Source of the DNA: JAFAVZ01 sp036009105
GTDB lineage: Bacteria; Acidobacteriota; Thermoanaerobaculia; Gp7-AA8
Assembly: GCA_036009105.1 (NCBI GenBank)
Contig: DASYMJ010000094.1
Span: 1 to 7,913, forward strand
Reading direction: 5' to 3'
Length of the DNA: 7,913 nt
Part shown: positions 6,147-7,913 of the stretch, piece by piece
Layout: each line of letters begins with the position of its first letter
Numbering within the stretch: the first letter of the stretch is position 1
The notes under the pieces: generated by a model
Told to the model about the DNA's origin: nothing
Database searches by the model: none
Seen by the model: the letters and a program-made list of their open reading frames with translations, nothing else
Made by a program: the position numbers and the translations under genes

Positions 6147-6931
6147 GCGACGTGCTGGAGCAGATCGTAGCCAGGACGCGCCAGCGCCTCGCCGCCGAGC
6201 CGATGGAAGTGGAGGACCTCCGCCTCGCCGCCCGGCAACGCGCGGCCACTCGCGAGCCGCACGCGTTCGCGGCAGCGCTGCGCCGCGACGGCGTGAACGT
6301 GATCGCCGAGATCAAGGCCGCTTCCCCCTCGGCCGGCCCGATCGTCGATGCGCCCGACGTCGAGGCGATCGCGCGCGAGTACGCGAGGGGCGGGGCCGCG
6401 GCGGTCTCCATCGTCACCGAGCCGGACTTTTTCCGCGGCTCCCGCGGCTGGCTGGCCCAGGCGCGAGACGCGGCCGGGCTGCCGGTGATCATGAAGGACT
6501 TCATCGTCGAGCCGTCGCAGCTGATGCAGGGCGTAGGCGCCGGCGCGGATGCCATCCTCCTCCTCGCCTCGCTCCTCGACGGGCCCACCATCCGCCAGTT
6601 CATCAGCCTGCTGGATGGCTTCGGCGTCGACGCGCTGGTGGAAGTCCATGACGAAGCGGAGCTGCAGCGCGCCATCGCGGGCGGCGCGCGCCTGGTCGGC
6701 GTCAACAACCGCGACCTGCGCGATTTCCGCGTCGACCTCGGCACCGCGGAACGGCTCGCGAAGCAGATTCCGGTCGATGCGATCAAAGTCGCGGAGAGCG
6801 GCATCAAGACGCGTGCGGACGTGGACAGATTGCGCGCCGCCGGCTTCCACGCCTTCCTCGTGGGGGAGTCGCTGTTGCGGCAGAATGACCGCGCCGCCGC
6901 GGTGCGCGCGCTGGTGAGCGAGAACTCATGA
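6143..6931 (+). CDS. trpC: Indole-3-glycerol-phosphate synthase
   Basis: TrpC closes the indole ring by decarboxylation and dehydration of carboxyphenylamino-deoxyribulose phosphate. The 262-residue chain is a stand-alone (beta/alpha)8 enzyme, not fused to TrpF. Residues that align with the catalytic set of the Sulfolobus enzyme are all present: E56 and K58 in AEIKAASPSAG, S61, K118 in MKDFI, E167 in LVEVHD, N189 in VNNRDL, and E218-S219 in VAESGI. GES (241-243) is the last phosphate loop. Two local departures from the common consensus are SPSAG for SPSKG and MKDF for RKDF; neither removes a known catalytic residue. The start at 6143 overlaps the trpD stop (ATGA) and has GGAG (6133-6136) 6 bases upstream. 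The stop overlaps trpF. Confidence 0.97.
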   Translation: MSDVLEQIVARTRQRLAAEPMEVEDLRLAARQRAATREPHAFAAALRRDGVNVIAEIKAASPSAGPIVDAPDVEAIAREYARGGAAAVSIVTEPDFFRGSRGWLAQARDAAGLPVIMKDFIVEPSQLMQGVGAGADAILLLASLLDGPTIRQFISLLDGFGVDALVEVHDEAELQRAIAGGARLVGVNNRDLRDFRVDLGTAERLAKQIPVDAIKVAESGIKTRADVDRLRAAGFHAFLVGESLLRQNDRAAAVRALVSENS

Positions 6932-7541
6932 CCAGAATCAAGATCTGTGGCCTGACCCGCGAAGAGGATGCGATCTTCGCCGCCGACCGCGGCGCCGACT
7001 TCCTCGGCTTCATCTTCATCCCCATCTCGCCGCGGCACATCGAGCCGGAGCGCGCCGCGGCCATCGCCGCCGCCGTCCGCCGCGACCGGGAGAAGCCGCC
7101 GAAATTCGTCGGCGTGTTCCGCGACTCCTCGAACGACTACATCCGCGAGGTCGCCGCACTGGTCGGCCTCGATCTGGTGCAGTTGCACGGCGCCGAGTCG
7201 GAGGAAGACCTCGAGGAGCTCGGCCTGCCGGCCATCAAGACGATGCGCGTCGGCTCCACCCTCCCCGACACCACGGCCCACCCCACCGCCGCCTGGCTCC
7301 TCTTCGACACGTACGACGAGCGCCGCGAGGGGGGCACCGGCCGCCGCTTCGACTGGTCGCTGCTCGCCGTCTACTCGCGCTCCAAGCCGTTCCTCCTGGC
7401 CGGCGGCCTCAATGCGGAGAACGTCGCGGCGGCGATCAGCCTGGTGCGGCCGGACGGCATCGACGTGGCCAGCGGCGTCGAATCGGAGCCGGGCATCAAG
7501 GACCATTCCAAGCTGGAGCGGCTGATCGAGAGGGTGAAGCG

Positions 7542-7545
<4 letters not shown>
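6928..7545 (+). CDS. trpF: Phosphoribosylanthranilate isomerase
   Basis: TrpF carries out the Amadori rearrangement of phosphoribosylanthranilate to its ribulose form, the step between TrpD and TrpC. The 205 residues form a small (beta/alpha)8 barrel. The general base C7 is in KICGLT, the general acid D127 in LLFDTYD, and phosphate contacts are in LAGGLNAENV (157-166) and DVASGVE (179-185). SPRHIE (34-39) and LVQLHG (83-88) are further family motifs. The ATG at 6928 overlaps the trpC stop as ATGA. Its Shine-Dalgarno is weak (GAGA at 6920-6923), so expression probably depends on ribosomes finishing trpC. The stop overlaps trpB. The gene is intact and ordinary. Confidence 0.97.

Positions 7546-7913
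<368 letters not shown>

Overview
The window comes from a very GC-rich bacterial chromosome. Nearly all third codon positions are G or C, so long open frames appear antisense to almost every gene. The content is mostly housekeeping: a tryptophan operon, RmuC and a PLP enzyme. There are no mobile elements, tRNAs, rRNAs or CRISPR repeats. The coupled trp genes and the two-component protein suit a free-living Gram-negative-type bacterium such as an Acidobacteriota- or deltaproteobacteria-like lineage, but the sequence does not fix the phylum.

Left part, minus strand (1-1777): two translationally coupled genes. The first (1777 to 419) has an N-terminal nucleoside deoxyribosyltransferase/TIR-like domain and a C-terminal helical repeat that resembles the TPR scaffold of animal ASK1 kinases. 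Bacterial comparative genomics has named this pair DRHyd plus TPR-S. Its stop codon overlaps a TTG start (TTGA) of a response regulator whose receiver domain is complete but whose output part runs off the window. This pair is the least ordinary thing here: a possible NAD-nucleotide signalling or stress/conflict module tied to two-component signalling.

A 45-base divergent gap (1778-1822) separates this unit from the plus-strand genes. A class V aminotransferase-fold PLP enzyme (1823-2941) of unknown substrate is followed after 16 bases by rmuC (2958-4316).

Right part, plus strand (4317-7913): a 205-base leader precedes trpG, trpD, trpC, trpF and trpB (cut by the window end). All four junctions within the operon are 4-base ATGA stop/start overlaps. 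Together these enzymes supply the glutamine amidotransferase of anthranilate synthase, then the phosphoribosyltransferase, isomerase, indole-glycerol-phosphate synthase and tryptophan synthase beta steps. trpE is not upstream of trpG, so the anthranilate synthase large subunit must be encoded elsewhere. The leader has an extended -10-like element, a candidate 22-residue leader peptide with one Trp codon inside a possible stem-loop, and a segment that could pair with the trpG ribosome binding site. This suggests, but does not prove, attenuation at the level of translation.
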